A stretch of 64,000 nt of DNA from Bradyrhizobium sp. SZCCT0153 (GTDB taxonomy: Bacteria; Pseudomonadota; Alphaproteobacteria; Rhizobiales; Xanthobacteraceae), in contig NZ_JAFCKS010000002.1 in the NCBI RefSeq assembly GCF_018129995.1, positions 1,116,001 to 1,180,000 on the forward strand, read 5' to 3'. A program made the position numbers and the translations under genes. Shown piece after piece: positions 34,298-42,199 of this stretch (positions are counted from its first letter, which is position 1; each line of letters opens with the position of its first letter). The notes below the pieces were generated by a model. It was given only the letters and a program-made list of their open reading frames with translations, had not been told where the DNA came from and searched no databases.

Positions 34298-34390
34298 TCA
34301 GGAGTGCGTGGTGCGATAGGCGTCCAGTGCGTGCGCCGCAAAAACGCCGATGCTGCAAAGGGCGAGCAGAGCTGAGATCACTTCGATCAT
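34298..34390 (-). CDS. 30-residue single-helix membrane protein
   Basis: A 30-residue reading frame starting MIEVISALLALCSIGVFAAH, with one hydrophobic helix (residues 3-19) and a polar tail DAYRTTHS. A near-ideal ribosome site AGGAGGA lies 6 bases before the ATG. The start overlaps the stop of the 27-residue frame upstream (ATGA). I assign no function; similar tiny membrane proteins occur in Bradyrhizobium genomes from memory. Confidence 0.6.
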   Translation of the reverse strand: MIEVISALLALCSIGVFAAHALDAYRTTHS

Positions 34391-34470
34391 GGCTGGTCCT
34401 CCTGCGGTTGCAGGGCGAGGAGGTGCTGGCAGCAGGAATAATCCCAGATCAGGTCGAGAAAGAACTGCAT
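34387..34470 (-). CDS. 27-residue reading frame overlapping the 30-residue gene
   Basis: The frame starts MQFFLDLIWDYSCC and ends QPQEDQP, with an AGGGA-like ribosome site about 9 bases upstream. Its last codons contain the ribosome site of the 30-residue gene and its stop overlaps that gene's start. It may be a real small protein or a leader peptide whose translation opens the second start. Confidence 0.45.
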   Translation of the reverse strand: MQFFLDLIWDYSCCQHLLALQPQEDQP

Positions 34471-34660
34471 GACGGCCGTCCCTGTTTTGATTTTGATAAC
34501 GAGATAATCAGCGATCTGTTTCAGGCGTGCTTCGTCGCATCGGGAAACGGGTTTCGTGGGGAACCCGGGGCTGGTTTGTGCACTGCGGAGCCGCTACATC
34601 CCCACTCTTCCTCAATTCTTTCAGCCGCGGTCGCGGCGCATCCCATTGCGAGGCAGAATC

Positions 34661-35107
34661 ATGGCGCAGGTCGAGTGGTTCGACGATCTCACCGTCGGAA
34701 TGCGGTTCAAATCCCCGGAAGTTCAGGTCACCGAGGCCGACATCAAGCGTTTCGCAGCCGAGTTCGATCCGCAGCCGATGCATCTCGACCACGAGGCCGC
34801 CAAGGAGACGCTGTTTCGGGGCCTTGCTGCCTCGGGATGGCACACCGCCGCGATCGCGATGAACCTCGCGATCCAGACCCGACCCTTCGGTCCGCATCCG
34901 CTGATCGGCGCCGGCGTCGACGGGCTGCGCTGGACGGTCCCGGTGAGGCCCGACGACCGCCTGCATCTGATCGGCGAGGTCATGAGCCTGACGCCGTCGA
35001 GGTCGAAGCCGCAGGGCATCGCGCTGGTCAAATGGACGATGTTCAACCAGAGCGGCGAGGAGGTTTACACGTTTACTCCGATCGCGATCGTGCCGCGGCG
35101 GACGTAG
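34661..35107 (+). CDS. MaoC-family hot-dog dehydratase
   Basis: A 148-residue hot-dog protein, probably a hydratase of enoyl-CoA type compounds or a related domain. The hydratase-2-like motif is in FAAEFDPQPMHLDHEAAKET followed by LAASGWHTAAIAM and GVDGLRWTVPVRPDD. The ATG at 34661 starts right at MAQVEWFDD; the longer open frame is not supported. It could serve with the acyl-CoA enzymes 5 kb upstream, but it is not in an operon with them. Confidence 0.88.
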   Translation: MAQVEWFDDLTVGMRFKSPEVQVTEADIKRFAAEFDPQPMHLDHEAAKETLFRGLAASGWHTAAIAMNLAIQTRPFGPHPLIGAGVDGLRWTVPVRPDDRLHLIGEVMSLTPSRSKPQGIALVKWTMFNQSGEEVYTFTPIAIVPRRT

Positions 35108-35198
35108 GGCATGGGCTACTCCATGCAGGCGCCTGAAACCCTTGCGGGTTGCAAATAGAGATGGTCATCTTCGCGTGGGGAACACGCTGGAGGCTGAC

Positions 35199-35696
35199 AT
35201 GAAAAAATTCCTTCTCGCCGCCGGGGTGCTCGCGGGCGCCTTGAGCGCGGGGCCGGTGCTGGCGCAGCAATCCAGGGTCGGCGACTGGACCATCGAGAAG
35301 CGTACGCAGGACACGCATTGCAACGCCAGCCGCGGCTACAAGGACAAGGAAGACGAGAACCGGGAGTACGTCATCGTCATCACCTATTCCGAGAAGGCCA
35401 TTGTCATCGTGATGATCTATGACGGCTGGGAGTGGGACAAGGTCGGAGAGATCCTCCGGGCAGATGTCGGCACCGACGACGCCGATATCATGAAGAAGGC
35501 CAAGTGGGAGGTCATGGACAAGACCACGGTGCGCGGCATCTTCGAATACGATCAGTCGATGATGGACCGGCTGTCCAAGGCGAAGCGTCTCTCGCTCGAT
35601 TTCGAGGACGACGACGAGGACAGCATCGAGATGCAGATCCCGCGTGCCGGCGAAGCGCTGGCGGCGCTCAAATTCTGCGAGGAGAATCGGAAGTAA
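35199..35696 (+). CDS. Exported protein of unknown function
   Basis: A 165-residue periplasmic protein. The signal peptide KKFLLAAGVLAGALSAGPVLAQ is clear, and the ATG at 35199 begins it precisely, so the upstream extension is rejected. The mature protein opens SRVGDWTIEKRTQDTHCNA, which has a faint resemblance to the IalB type of exported protein, and contains acidic stretches DFEDDDEDSIEM and two Cys. No catalytic motif is visible. Confidence 0.7.
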   Translation: MKKFLLAAGVLAGALSAGPVLAQQSRVGDWTIEKRTQDTHCNASRGYKDKEDENREYVIVITYSEKAIVIVMIYDGWEWDKVGEILRADVGTDDADIMKKAKWEVMDKTTVRGIFEYDQSMMDRLSKAKRLSLDFEDDDEDSIEMQIPRAGEALAALKFCEENRK

Positions 35697-35697
35697 A

Positions 35698-35737
35698 TTG
35701 CCGGGGCCGGCTGCGAAGGCAGCAGGATCGCCGGCAA
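35698..35737. terminator. Compound hairpin after the exported-protein gene
   Basis: Outer arms TTGCCGG / CCGGCAA enclose an inner GCTGC-GAAG-GCAGC hairpin with a tight loop, starting 2 bases after the stop codon. It lacks a T-run, so its efficiency as a terminator is uncertain. Confidence 0.4.
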
Positions 35738-36000
35738 CGGACTCTTCAGCGTGCGCCGGCGCGTGACCCATCGCACACAGTCCGCGCGCTGTTCGCATTT
35801 ATCCTAGTCTTTGGCGAAAACGTCCAAGCCGCATCCTGCGGTTGACGTTACGCAAGGACGATGTTCGATATTCCAGCATTTCGCTGCAACGATTTCTCCT
35901 CCTCGAAGGGGACGGTCGACCGGTCCGTCTCCTCCCCCGGATCCCGGATCGCGAGCTCTCTTTTTCGCGCGGGCAACACGCCGATTGCGTCGTCCGGCCG
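35738..36000. other. Intergenic region upstream of the first LuxR-type regulator
   Basis: About 260 bases with no convincing gene. An open frame continues upstream of the regulator from 35842, but its translation (Arg- and Leu-rich, without family resemblance) does not look like the paralogues' N-termini. This region should hold the regulator's promoter; I cannot place -35 and -10 boxes with confidence. Confidence 0.4.
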
Positions 36001-37158
36001 ATGACGATCCTCCACGCAAACCGGTTCTCGTCCCTCGTCGGGGAGATCTACGATGCGGCGGTCAATCCCGCGCTGCGCAGCGGGGCGTTGGAGCAGGTTT
36101 CGCATTTCGTCGGCGGGTGTGCCGCGACCATCCTGTCGAGGGATTCAGCCAGGCTCTCGATCGAGATTCACCAGCATTTTGGTACCGAATCCCGCTTTCG
36201 CCAGCTTTATCGCGACCGTTATGTGGAGCTCGACCCTCTGCTCGACCGCCACCTCACGATCGCGGCCGAGCAGACGATCGGCGTAACCGACGTCATGCCT
36301 CATGCCGATTTTCTGGCGACGAGCTTCTATCGCGAGTGGATGGAACCGCAAGGGGCGATCGACCTTGCGACCGTCGCACTCGAGAAGTCGGACGTGCGGA
36401 CCACGATCCTGCAGGTGTTGCGCCACCGGTCGCGCGGAACGGTCGATGAGCCGATGCGAGAGCGCATGCGGCTGCTTGCTCCGCACCTCCAGCGTTCGAG
36501 GATCATGGGCCGGCAGATCAGGGCGCGCGCGCATACCGTGGACGACCTTGCCGATGTCCTCGATGGGTTGAGCACGGCGATCTGCCTGCTCGATGCAGAC
36601 GGCCGGGTCGTGCATGCCAACGCCGCATGCCGCCGGTTGTTCGCCGATGCCAATCTGCTCGCAATGGTCGGCGATCGGATCGTGGCCCGCAACACCCAGG
36701 CCGACAAGATATTCCGCAGCCTGTGCGAAATCGATTCAGACGTCGGAACCCGTTCCGCTGCTCGCCGTCAGATCGAGCTTGCGACGTCGGTTGATGGGCA
36801 GCACTACCTGCTTCACGCCTGTCCGTTGAAGCGCGATCGCAGCCTGTCGCGAGATATTGCTGCCACGGCGCTTTTCGTTCAAAAGGCCTCGACGATGCCG
36901 TCGCTCGCGGCCGACGCGATCGCAGCGGCCTTCAGGCTGACGCCATCCGAGCTGCGTGTACTGATGGCCATCATCGAAATAGGTGGTGTTCCCGACATCG
37001 CGGCAAAGCTCGGCATCGCAGAGACGACGGTGAAGACGCATCTCGGTCGTCTGTTTGAGAAGACCGGAGCCGGCAGGCAGGCCGATCTGGTGAAGATCGC
37101 CGCCGGCTTTGCCGTGCCTTTCGCACAGCGAACGAGCTTCGGTGACGACGCCGTGTGA
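36001..37158 (+). CDS. LuxR-type transcriptional regulator, paralogue 1
   Basis: A 385-residue regulator with a C-terminal LuxR-type helix-turn-helix (LTPSELRVLMAIIEIGGVPDIAAKL, then IAETTVKTHLGRLFEKTG). The N-terminal part FSSLVGEIYDAAVNPALRSG and HFVGGCAATILSRDS aligns with the two paralogues at 39178 and 40407, followed by a PAS-like part (AICLLDADGRVVHANAACRRLF). The start ATG 36001 makes its N-terminus match the paralogues in length. No receiver-domain Asp is seen, so it probably senses a ligand rather than phosphorylation. Confidence 0.87.
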   Translation: MTILHANRFSSLVGEIYDAAVNPALRSGALEQVSHFVGGCAATILSRDSARLSIEIHQHFGTESRFRQLYRDRYVELDPLLDRHLTIAAEQTIGVTDVMPHADFLATSFYREWMEPQGAIDLATVALEKSDVRTTILQVLRHRSRGTVDEPMRERMRLLAPHLQRSRIMGRQIRARAHTVDDLADVLDGLSTAICLLDADGRVVHANAACRRLFADANLLAMVGDRIVARNTQADKIFRSLCEIDSDVGTRSAARRQIELATSVDGQHYLLHACPLKRDRSLSRDIAATALFVQKASTMPSLAADAIAAAFRLTPSELRVLMAIIEIGGVPDIAAKLGIAETTVKTHLGRLFEKTGAGRQADLVKIAAGFAVPFAQRTSFGDDAV

Positions 37159-37386
37159 TCCATTTCACATGGTTCGCCGTTACGTGCCGCAATCTCAATC
37201 CATTGTGATGAACCCAGCTACCGGGTCCTCCGAATGCAGGACGCGCGTCATTTGATACTTTCGTATATCGCGCTCCAGAAGAGCGAGAGCAGCGTACGCC
37301 GCGAAGAGATGCCGTGTCGGCATCGAGCGCGCGTGTGAGGAAACAGCAGCGCGTGGCTGGGCCTGCTCGTGGCTGGAGAGATTGCA

Positions 37387-38361
37387 GTGAACAGCATGGT
37401 TGATTTTTCCGTTCTCAATGTTTCCACGAACGAGATTCCCGAAGGTGAACGCATCCCGCTGCTTCGCGACTTCTATTGCCGTGGGGTGTTGAAAGCGGAG
37501 GTCGAGGCAAGGGAGGGAAGACCGGCCGCGGCGAGCTTCACGTCCCACGTCTTGCCGGAAGCCCAGCTGTTGATCGGAGGATTGTGCGGAGCGCGGGTCA
37601 TTCGCACCAGGCAACTGGTGGCCGACGGCGACGACAGCCTCGCCCTGATCGTGAACAGGTCGGGCGTTCTCGGGATATCCGAGCGAGGACATGATCTGAG
37701 TCTTCGTGCGGGAGAGGCGGTCCTGACGAGCGCGGAGGACGTCACGACGTTCGAGCGATTGTCACTGGGCAGCTGCTTCTCGCTGCGGGTGCCGAGACGC
37801 GTGCTGTCGCCGATGATCGTGGATGTCGATGATGCGGTGATGCGTGTCATGCCGGAGAGCTCGACGGGACTTCGATTGCTGGTCGATTACGCGGTGACGC
37901 TGGTGCGGGAGAAGGTATTCGCGATGCCCCATTTGCGGCAGCTCGGGGTCGGGCATCTGCACGATCTTCTGGCAATCGTCCTCGGTGCCACCAGCGAGCC
38001 GCTGGAGCTGGCCGGGCGGCGCGGCGTCAAGGCGGCGCGGCTGCAGAAGGCGAAAGTCTCCATCGCCAACAATTGCTGGCGGCAGGATCTCTCGGTGGCC
38101 ACGGTTGCCCAGGAACTCGGCGTCACGCCGCGTTATCTCCAGCGCCTGTTCGAGGCCGACGGCAAGACGTTCTCCTCCTTCCTGATCGATCAGCGCGTCA
38201 AGCGCGCCCATCGCATGCTGCGCGAGCCCGAATTCGCCGAGCGGACCGTGAGCTCGATCGCCTACGATGTCGGCTTCGGCGATCTCTCCTATTTCAACCG
38301 CTGCTTCCGGCGGACCTACAACGCGACGCCAAGCGACGTCAGGAGCGGCGAGATGCCGTAG
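37387..38361 (+). CDS. AraC-family transcriptional regulator
   Basis: A 324-residue activator with an N-terminal AraC-binding-like domain (LIVNRSGVLGISERGHDLSLRAGEAVLTSAEDV across about residues 80-115) and a C-terminal pair of helix-turn-helix motifs: DLSVATVAQELGVTPRYLQRLF and SSIAYDVGFGDLSYFNRCFRRTYNATPSD, split here around its loops. Possible starts are GTG 37369, GTG 37387 and ATG 37396; GGAGAG is best spaced for 37387. It sits among three LuxR-type genes, and its target is not evident. Confidence 0.88.
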   Translation: MNSMVDFSVLNVSTNEIPEGERIPLLRDFYCRGVLKAEVEAREGRPAAASFTSHVLPEAQLLIGGLCGARVIRTRQLVADGDDSLALIVNRSGVLGISERGHDLSLRAGEAVLTSAEDVTTFERLSLGSCFSLRVPRRVLSPMIVDVDDAVMRVMPESSTGLRLLVDYAVTLVREKVFAMPHLRQLGVGHLHDLLAIVLGATSEPLELAGRRGVKAARLQKAKVSIANNCWRQDLSVATVAQELGVTPRYLQRLFEADGKTFSSFLIDQRVKRAHRMLREPEFAERTVSSIAYDVGFGDLSYFNRCFRRTYNATPSDVRSGEMP

Positions 38362-38474
38362 CTGTCGCGACTGATTTCAAACCAATTTCAATCGACGGGC
38401 AGGGATCTGGCCGATCCCTGATCGCGAAGTCATGACCACCGCCTTGCGTGCGGCGTCGGCAGCCGGAGTGTTGA

Positions 38475-38723
38475 ATGCGCCGTTTTTTCTTCGACCTCAT
38501 GGTCGGCAATGTCGTGAAGATCGACCCCGGCGGCATGGTCTTCGAGCAGGCCAACGCGACATTCGTGGTGGCCGACGAGATGGCCAGACATCTGTTCGTC
38601 TGGCGTGACGATTTGCGCGACCGCGATGCCTGCATCCGCGTGAGAGACGCCGGCGGGCGCGAGATCTATCGCGCCGCGGTCTGGTCGGAGAATGCGGAAA
38701 AGGTCGGCTGGGACGAGGCGTGA
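38475..38723 (+). CDS. Small DUF6894-type protein
   Basis: An 82-residue protein starting RRFFFDLMVGNVVKIDPGG, with later VVADEMARHLFVWRDD and GREIYRAAVW. This pattern fits a small family very common in Bradyrhizobium (DUF6894), from memory. The function is unknown. No signal or membrane segment is present. It follows the AraC gene by about 110 bases in the same direction. Confidence 0.7.
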   Translation: MRRFFFDLMVGNVVKIDPGGMVFEQANATFVVADEMARHLFVWRDDLRDRDACIRVRDAGGREIYRAAVWSENAEKVGWDEA

Positions 38724-38876
38724 GCGTCCCGGCGACAGTGTCGCAACTGTGCACCAGTGACCGGCAAAACGGCACTGGTTCGTTCCGGGACGAAGTCCGG
38801 CCGCCTCCGTCCAAGTCGAGCGCGGCAGACGTTTCTACCGTGGAGATCGGCGATTCCGATTTCGCTGCATCGGCCC

Positions 38877-38890
38877 TCTCCGATCGGAGA
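38877..38890. promoter_or_regulatory. Perfect 14-bp palindrome TCTCCGATCGGAGA
   Basis: A perfect dyad whose central 12 bases recur in the palindrome at 39102. The pair lies 225 bases apart upstream of a LuxR-type gene, an arrangement compatible with two operators and looping. Chance occurrence of one such site is possible; two sharing the core are less likely. Confidence 0.45.
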
Positions 38891-39069
38891 AGGCCGGCTG
38901 AAGCACGCCCGCGCGCGAGTGGGCCTCGACTGGGGAATGAAAATGAAACGAAGGCTCGTTGCGACCGTCAGCCGGCGCCTGCTGCGGATTCCGCACCGGC
39001 ACGGCGAGGGGGGCGTTCGCGTCGCGTTCTGAGCCGGCATCCAGCCCTGGCGGCTCTCGCGCGACGCCC

Positions 39070-39098
39070 GCCGGCCGGGCTCCATCCGCCCGGCCGGC
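39070..39098. terminator. GC-rich hairpin, 11-bp perfect stem
   Basis: GCCGGCCGGGC and GCCCGGCCGGC flank the loop TCCATCC. The stem is very stable, but no T-run follows. It may terminate transcription coming from the upstream AraC and small-protein genes, insulating the next regulator. Confidence 0.45.
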
Positions 39099-39101
39099 GT
39101 G

Positions 39102-39117
39102 TCCTCCGATCGGAGGA
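39102..39117. promoter_or_regulatory. Perfect 16-bp palindrome TCCTCCGATCGGAGGA
   Basis: A perfect dyad 60 bases upstream of the ATG of LuxR paralogue 2, sharing the CTCCGATCGGAG core with the site at 38877. Position and symmetry suit a binding site for a dimeric LuxR-type protein, possibly the product of the adjacent gene. Confidence 0.5.
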
Positions 39118-39177
39118 TGTCGCATGCTGTGGTTGTGGTATGCTTGGTGATATTGATCACTCAGGCCATTTCAAACC

Positions 39178-40296
39178 ATGCACGAAGCTCGGAAGCTGCC
39201 CGAACTCGTCGAGTCCATCTATGACGCCGGACTCGAGCCGTCGCTGTGGAATAACGTCGTCACCGGCATCCGCGACTTCGTCGGCGGTCAGGCCTGCGGG
39301 CTGTTTTCCAAGGATTCGATCAGCAAATTCGGCGTCACCCATTACTATTGCGGCGCGGACCCGCACTACATCCAGCTCTATTCCGAGACCCATTCGAAGT
39401 TCGATCCGCTGACGGTGCTGCCGCCGCATGGCGAGATCGTCAGCATTCCGGATCTGGTCAATTTCGAGGAATATCGGAGAGGGCGCTTTTACCAGGAATG
39501 GATGCAGCCGCAGGGCTGCAGCGATGCGGCCAATGTCGTGCTCGACAAGTCGAATGCGAGCTGCCCCGTGATGATGACGGTGCTGTCGGGCCGCCGGATG
39601 GTGGATCCGGCGATGAAGCACCGCCTCTCGCTGGTCGTGCCGCATGCCAGCCGCGCGCTGCTGATCAACCGCGCCATCACGTCCCAACTGACGCTGGCGA
39701 CGGCGCTGGCGGACGTCCTGGACAATCTGGCATCCGGTATCTTCCTGCTCGATGCCCTCTGCCGGGTGGTGCACGCGAATTCCGCAGGCCATGCCTTGCT
39801 TGCGGCCGACGAGGTGGTTCGGTCCGTCGCCGGGCAACTCGTGACCGGCAGCCCCGAGGCCAACCAGACGCTGCGGGAGGTCTTCGCGGCCCGCAATGAA
39901 ATGGCCCTGCTTGCCGCAAGGGGACATGCGTTTCCGCTGCTTTCACCCAGTGGCGAGCGCTACGTCGCGCATATCCTGCCGCTGTCGTCCGTGCTGCGGA
40001 ACGGCAGCGAGCGCGTGGTCGATGCCGTCGGTGCGCTGCTCCTGCGGAAGGTCTCTCTCGGCGGCCAGTCCTATGGCGATCTGATCGCGCGGACCTTCGA
40101 TCTGACGCCGGCCGAACTGCGCGTGTTCCTGTCGATCGTCGAGGTCGGTGGCGTCCCGGAGACGGCGATTGCGCTCGGCATCGCAGAAACGACGGCGAAG
40201 ACGCATCTGCACCGGGTGTTCGCCAAGACCGGCGTTTCCCGCCAGGCCGACCTCGTCAAGCTTGCAGCGGGATTCTCCAATCCGCTCGTTCACTGA
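39178..40296 (+). CDS. LuxR-type transcriptional regulator, paralogue 2
   Basis: A 372-residue regulator. The N-terminal domain reads LVESIYDAGLEPSLWNNVV, FVGGQACGLFSKDS and THYYCGADPHYIQLYSETH; a PAS-like middle part has GIFLLDALCRVVHANSAGHALL; the C-terminal helix-turn-helix has LTPAELRVFLSIVEVGG and IAETTAKTHLHRVFAKTG. It is very close to paralogue 3 over its whole length, with identical C-terminal residues AAGFSNPLVH, indicating a recent tandem duplication. No phosphoacceptor domain is present, so a small-molecule or redox signal is likely. Confidence 0.9.
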   Translation: MHEARKLPELVESIYDAGLEPSLWNNVVTGIRDFVGGQACGLFSKDSISKFGVTHYYCGADPHYIQLYSETHSKFDPLTVLPPHGEIVSIPDLVNFEEYRRGRFYQEWMQPQGCSDAANVVLDKSNASCPVMMTVLSGRRMVDPAMKHRLSLVVPHASRALLINRAITSQLTLATALADVLDNLASGIFLLDALCRVVHANSAGHALLAADEVVRSVAGQLVTGSPEANQTLREVFAARNEMALLAARGHAFPLLSPSGERYVAHILPLSSVLRNGSERVVDAVGALLLRKVSLGGQSYGDLIARTFDLTPAELRVFLSIVEVGGVPETAIALGIAETTAKTHLHRVFAKTGVSRQADLVKLAAGFSNPLVH

Positions 40297-40406
40297 TCGA
40301 TGGACCGTTGCCGGAGTTGAACCTTTTGCTCTCGCGAGTGACTCACCTAGGCCGCCGGGCATGAAGAACATTTCGCTATCTCCATGTGTCACCATTAGCT
40401 GTTCCG

Positions 40407-41525
40407 ATGCCCCGTCCTCCAAAACAGTCCGAGTTGATCGAGACGATCTATGACGCCGGTCTCCACCCGGAGTTGTGGAGCGATGTCGTCGTCAAGCTCA
40501 ATGCGTTCATCGGCAGCCAGGCCTGCGGCCTGATTTCAAAGGACCCGGTCAGCAAGTCCGGCGCGACGCATTATTACTGCGGCGTCGATCCGCACTACAT
40601 TCAGCTCTATGCCGAGACCTACTCCCGCTACGATCCGCTCGCCAGGCTGCCGCGTTACGGCGAGGTCCGAAACATCCCCGACCTCGTGAATTTCGACGAG
40701 TACCGCCGCGGACGCTTCTACCAGGAATGGCTGCGTCCGCAGGGCTGCGTCGATGTCGCCAACGTGGTGCTGGAGCAGTCGAAGTCGCCGTGTCCAATGC
40801 TGATGACCGTGATCCCCGGCCGGGACATGCTCGACGCCGGGCAGCGGGCGCGGATGCAGTTCCTGGTTTCGCATGCGAGCCGGGCGCTGCTGATCAACCG
40901 GGCGATCGAGCGGAAGCAGCAGCGTGCGATCGCGCTCGCCGACGTGGTGGACCGGCTCAATGCCGGCGTCATCCTGCTCGATCCCGCCTGCCATATCGTC
41001 CACAGCAACCCGGCGGCAGACACGATCCTGGCCGCCGATGATGTGCTGCGGTCCGTCGCGGGCCGGCTCGTGGCACGGTCCTCCGCTGCAAGTTCGGCTC
41101 TGCGCGACATCTTCCGCGATGCAGGCGAGGTTGCCCTGGCGGCGGCTTCGGGGCGGAAAATTCCGCTGATGTCGCATGACGGTTCCTACTACGTCGCTCA
41201 CGTCATCGCGCTGCCGTCGCTGCAGCGTGAAGGCGCGGCGGAGCGCAGCTCGGCCGTCGGCGCCCTGTTTCTGTGGAAGGCGGAACTCGACGGACGCTCA
41301 TGCGCCGGCCTGATTGACCGCACCTTCGATCTGACGCCTGCCGAGCTCAGGGTGTTGCAGTCGATCGTCGAGGTCGGCGGCGTTCCGGAGACGGCGGTTG
41401 CGCTCGGCATCGCGGAGACGACGGTGAAGACGCATCTGCATCGCGTTTTCGCCAAGACCGGCGTCTCCCGTCAGGCCGATCTCGTCAAGCTCGCGGCCGG
41501 ATTCTCCAATCCGCTCGTGCACTGA
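40407..41525 (+). CDS. LuxR-type transcriptional regulator, paralogue 3
   Basis: A 372-residue regulator, exactly the same length as paralogue 2 when started at the ATG 40407. Its N-terminal domain (LIETIYDAGLHPELWSDVV, THYYCGVDPHYIQLYAETY, EYRRGRFYQEWLRPQGC) and HTH (IAETTVKTHLHRVFAKTG) match nearly residue for residue. Differences concentrate in the middle PAS-like part and its linker, where signal specificity would lie. It is 110 bases behind paralogue 2 in the same direction. Confidence 0.9.
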   Translation: MPRPPKQSELIETIYDAGLHPELWSDVVVKLNAFIGSQACGLISKDPVSKSGATHYYCGVDPHYIQLYAETYSRYDPLARLPRYGEVRNIPDLVNFDEYRRGRFYQEWLRPQGCVDVANVVLEQSKSPCPMLMTVIPGRDMLDAGQRARMQFLVSHASRALLINRAIERKQQRAIALADVVDRLNAGVILLDPACHIVHSNPAADTILAADDVLRSVAGRLVARSSAASSALRDIFRDAGEVALAAASGRKIPLMSHDGSYYVAHVIALPSLQREGAAERSSAVGALFLWKAELDGRSCAGLIDRTFDLTPAELRVLQSIVEVGGVPETAVALGIAETTVKTHLHRVFAKTGVSRQADLVKLAAGFSNPLVH

Positions 41526-41600
41526 CGCGCACGGCAAGCGCAGGCGAGTCGCTGCAGCTCGCGATAGGTTCAAACAGAAGCATCATTAGAAAGTTATCGC

Positions 41601-41622
41601 GCGTCGTTCGATCGAATGACGC
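41601..41622. promoter_or_regulatory. Imperfect 22-bp palindrome centred on TTCGATCGAA
   Basis: The element GCGTC-g-TTCGATCGAA-t-GACGC is symmetric at 20 of 22 positions and lies 76 bases after the LuxR paralogue 3 stop and about 130 bases before the small-protein/TSUP operon. It could be an operator for that operon or a 3' structure of the regulator gene. Confidence 0.45.
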
Positions 41623-41754
41623 GATTTTCCGCGTTCTCTTCTACTAGACGTCACACGATCGGTTGTTCGACGTTTCAGACATCTGTGTGAAGCAACCCAC
41701 TGCAAGCGGAAGTGAATCCCGCCAATCTCTCGTACAGGTTGAGAGGAGATTGTC

Positions 41755-41949
41755 ATGCCAACGGCGTCACCCGGTCTGGCAGCCAGGTTCAGCGATATCG
41801 TCACGGCAATCGGCGCGGCCTTCCGCGAGCAGCGGGAAATCGACGCGCGGCGCGTGCTGCGACGCTATCGCCATCTGCTGGGGCAGCCGGACGAAAAATC
41901 GTGTTTGAACGAAATGAGTCCCGTCTCGGCGCGAAGAGGATATTTTTGA
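41755..41949 (+). CDS. Small basic protein, first gene of the TSUP operon
   Basis: A 64-residue protein with an excellent ribosome site (GAGAGGAGA) 7 bases before the ATG. It reads ARFSDIVTAIGAAFREQREIDARRVLRRYRHLLG, a helical and basic stretch, then a short tail with one Cys. No family is recognised. It ends 2 bases before the next small gene and so shares its transcript. Confidence 0.65.
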   Translation: MPTASPGLAARFSDIVTAIGAAFREQREIDARRVLRRYRHLLGQPDEKSCLNEMSPVSARRGYF

Positions 41950-41951
41950 GA

Positions 41952-42185
41952 ATGCCAACGGAGTTGATCCGCGCCAGCGCGCGACCGGCCACCCCACGTT
42001 CGAACGTGCGTAACGTCAACATCGTGGCGATTGCGCTGACCGCGGCGCTCGTCACCCTCCAACTGGTCGGCCTCGCGATGCTGGAGCGATCCCACGCCCA
42101 CGCGATGCAGGCGTCATTTCCACGCGAACCGGCCGTTTGCACCGACAGCGCCGAAATCCGCGTCTCGCAAATTCCCTACGATTGA
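41952..42185 (+). CDS. Small single-span membrane protein in the TSUP operon
   Basis: A 77-residue protein with one hydrophobic helix (NIVAIALTAALVTLQLVGLAML, residues about 25-46) and a short soluble tail containing one Cys. AAGAGGA lies before the ATG at 41952, which is 2 bases after the preceding stop. The family is not recognised. Its position between a small basic protein and the TSUP permease suggests an accessory role at the membrane. Confidence 0.62.
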   Translation: MPTELIRASARPATPRSNVRNVNIVAIALTAALVTLQLVGLAMLERSHAHAMQASFPREPAVCTDSAEIRVSQIPYD

Positions 42186-42199
42186 CCGGAGGACGGTTT

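Larger units (their letters stand above)
38724..39177. other. Gene-free region with strong dyad symmetries upstream of LuxR paralogue 2
   Basis: About 450 bases without a credible gene; a plus-strand open frame crosses it and runs into the regulator in another frame, but its Arg/Ser/Pro-rich translation resembles no protein. The stretch contains two palindromes with a common CTCCGATCGGAG core and a GC-rich hairpin, listed separately, which suggest regulatory DNA. Confidence 0.45.

Noticed and set aside
35842..36000. 53-codon N-terminal extension of LuxR paralogue 1
   Set aside because: The paralogues have no such extension and the ATG at 36001 aligns their N-termini.
38720..39412. 230-codon open frame running into LuxR paralogue 2
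   Set aside because: The translation is Arg/Ser/Pro-rich, overlaps the regulator in another frame and crosses two palindromes; it looks non-coding.
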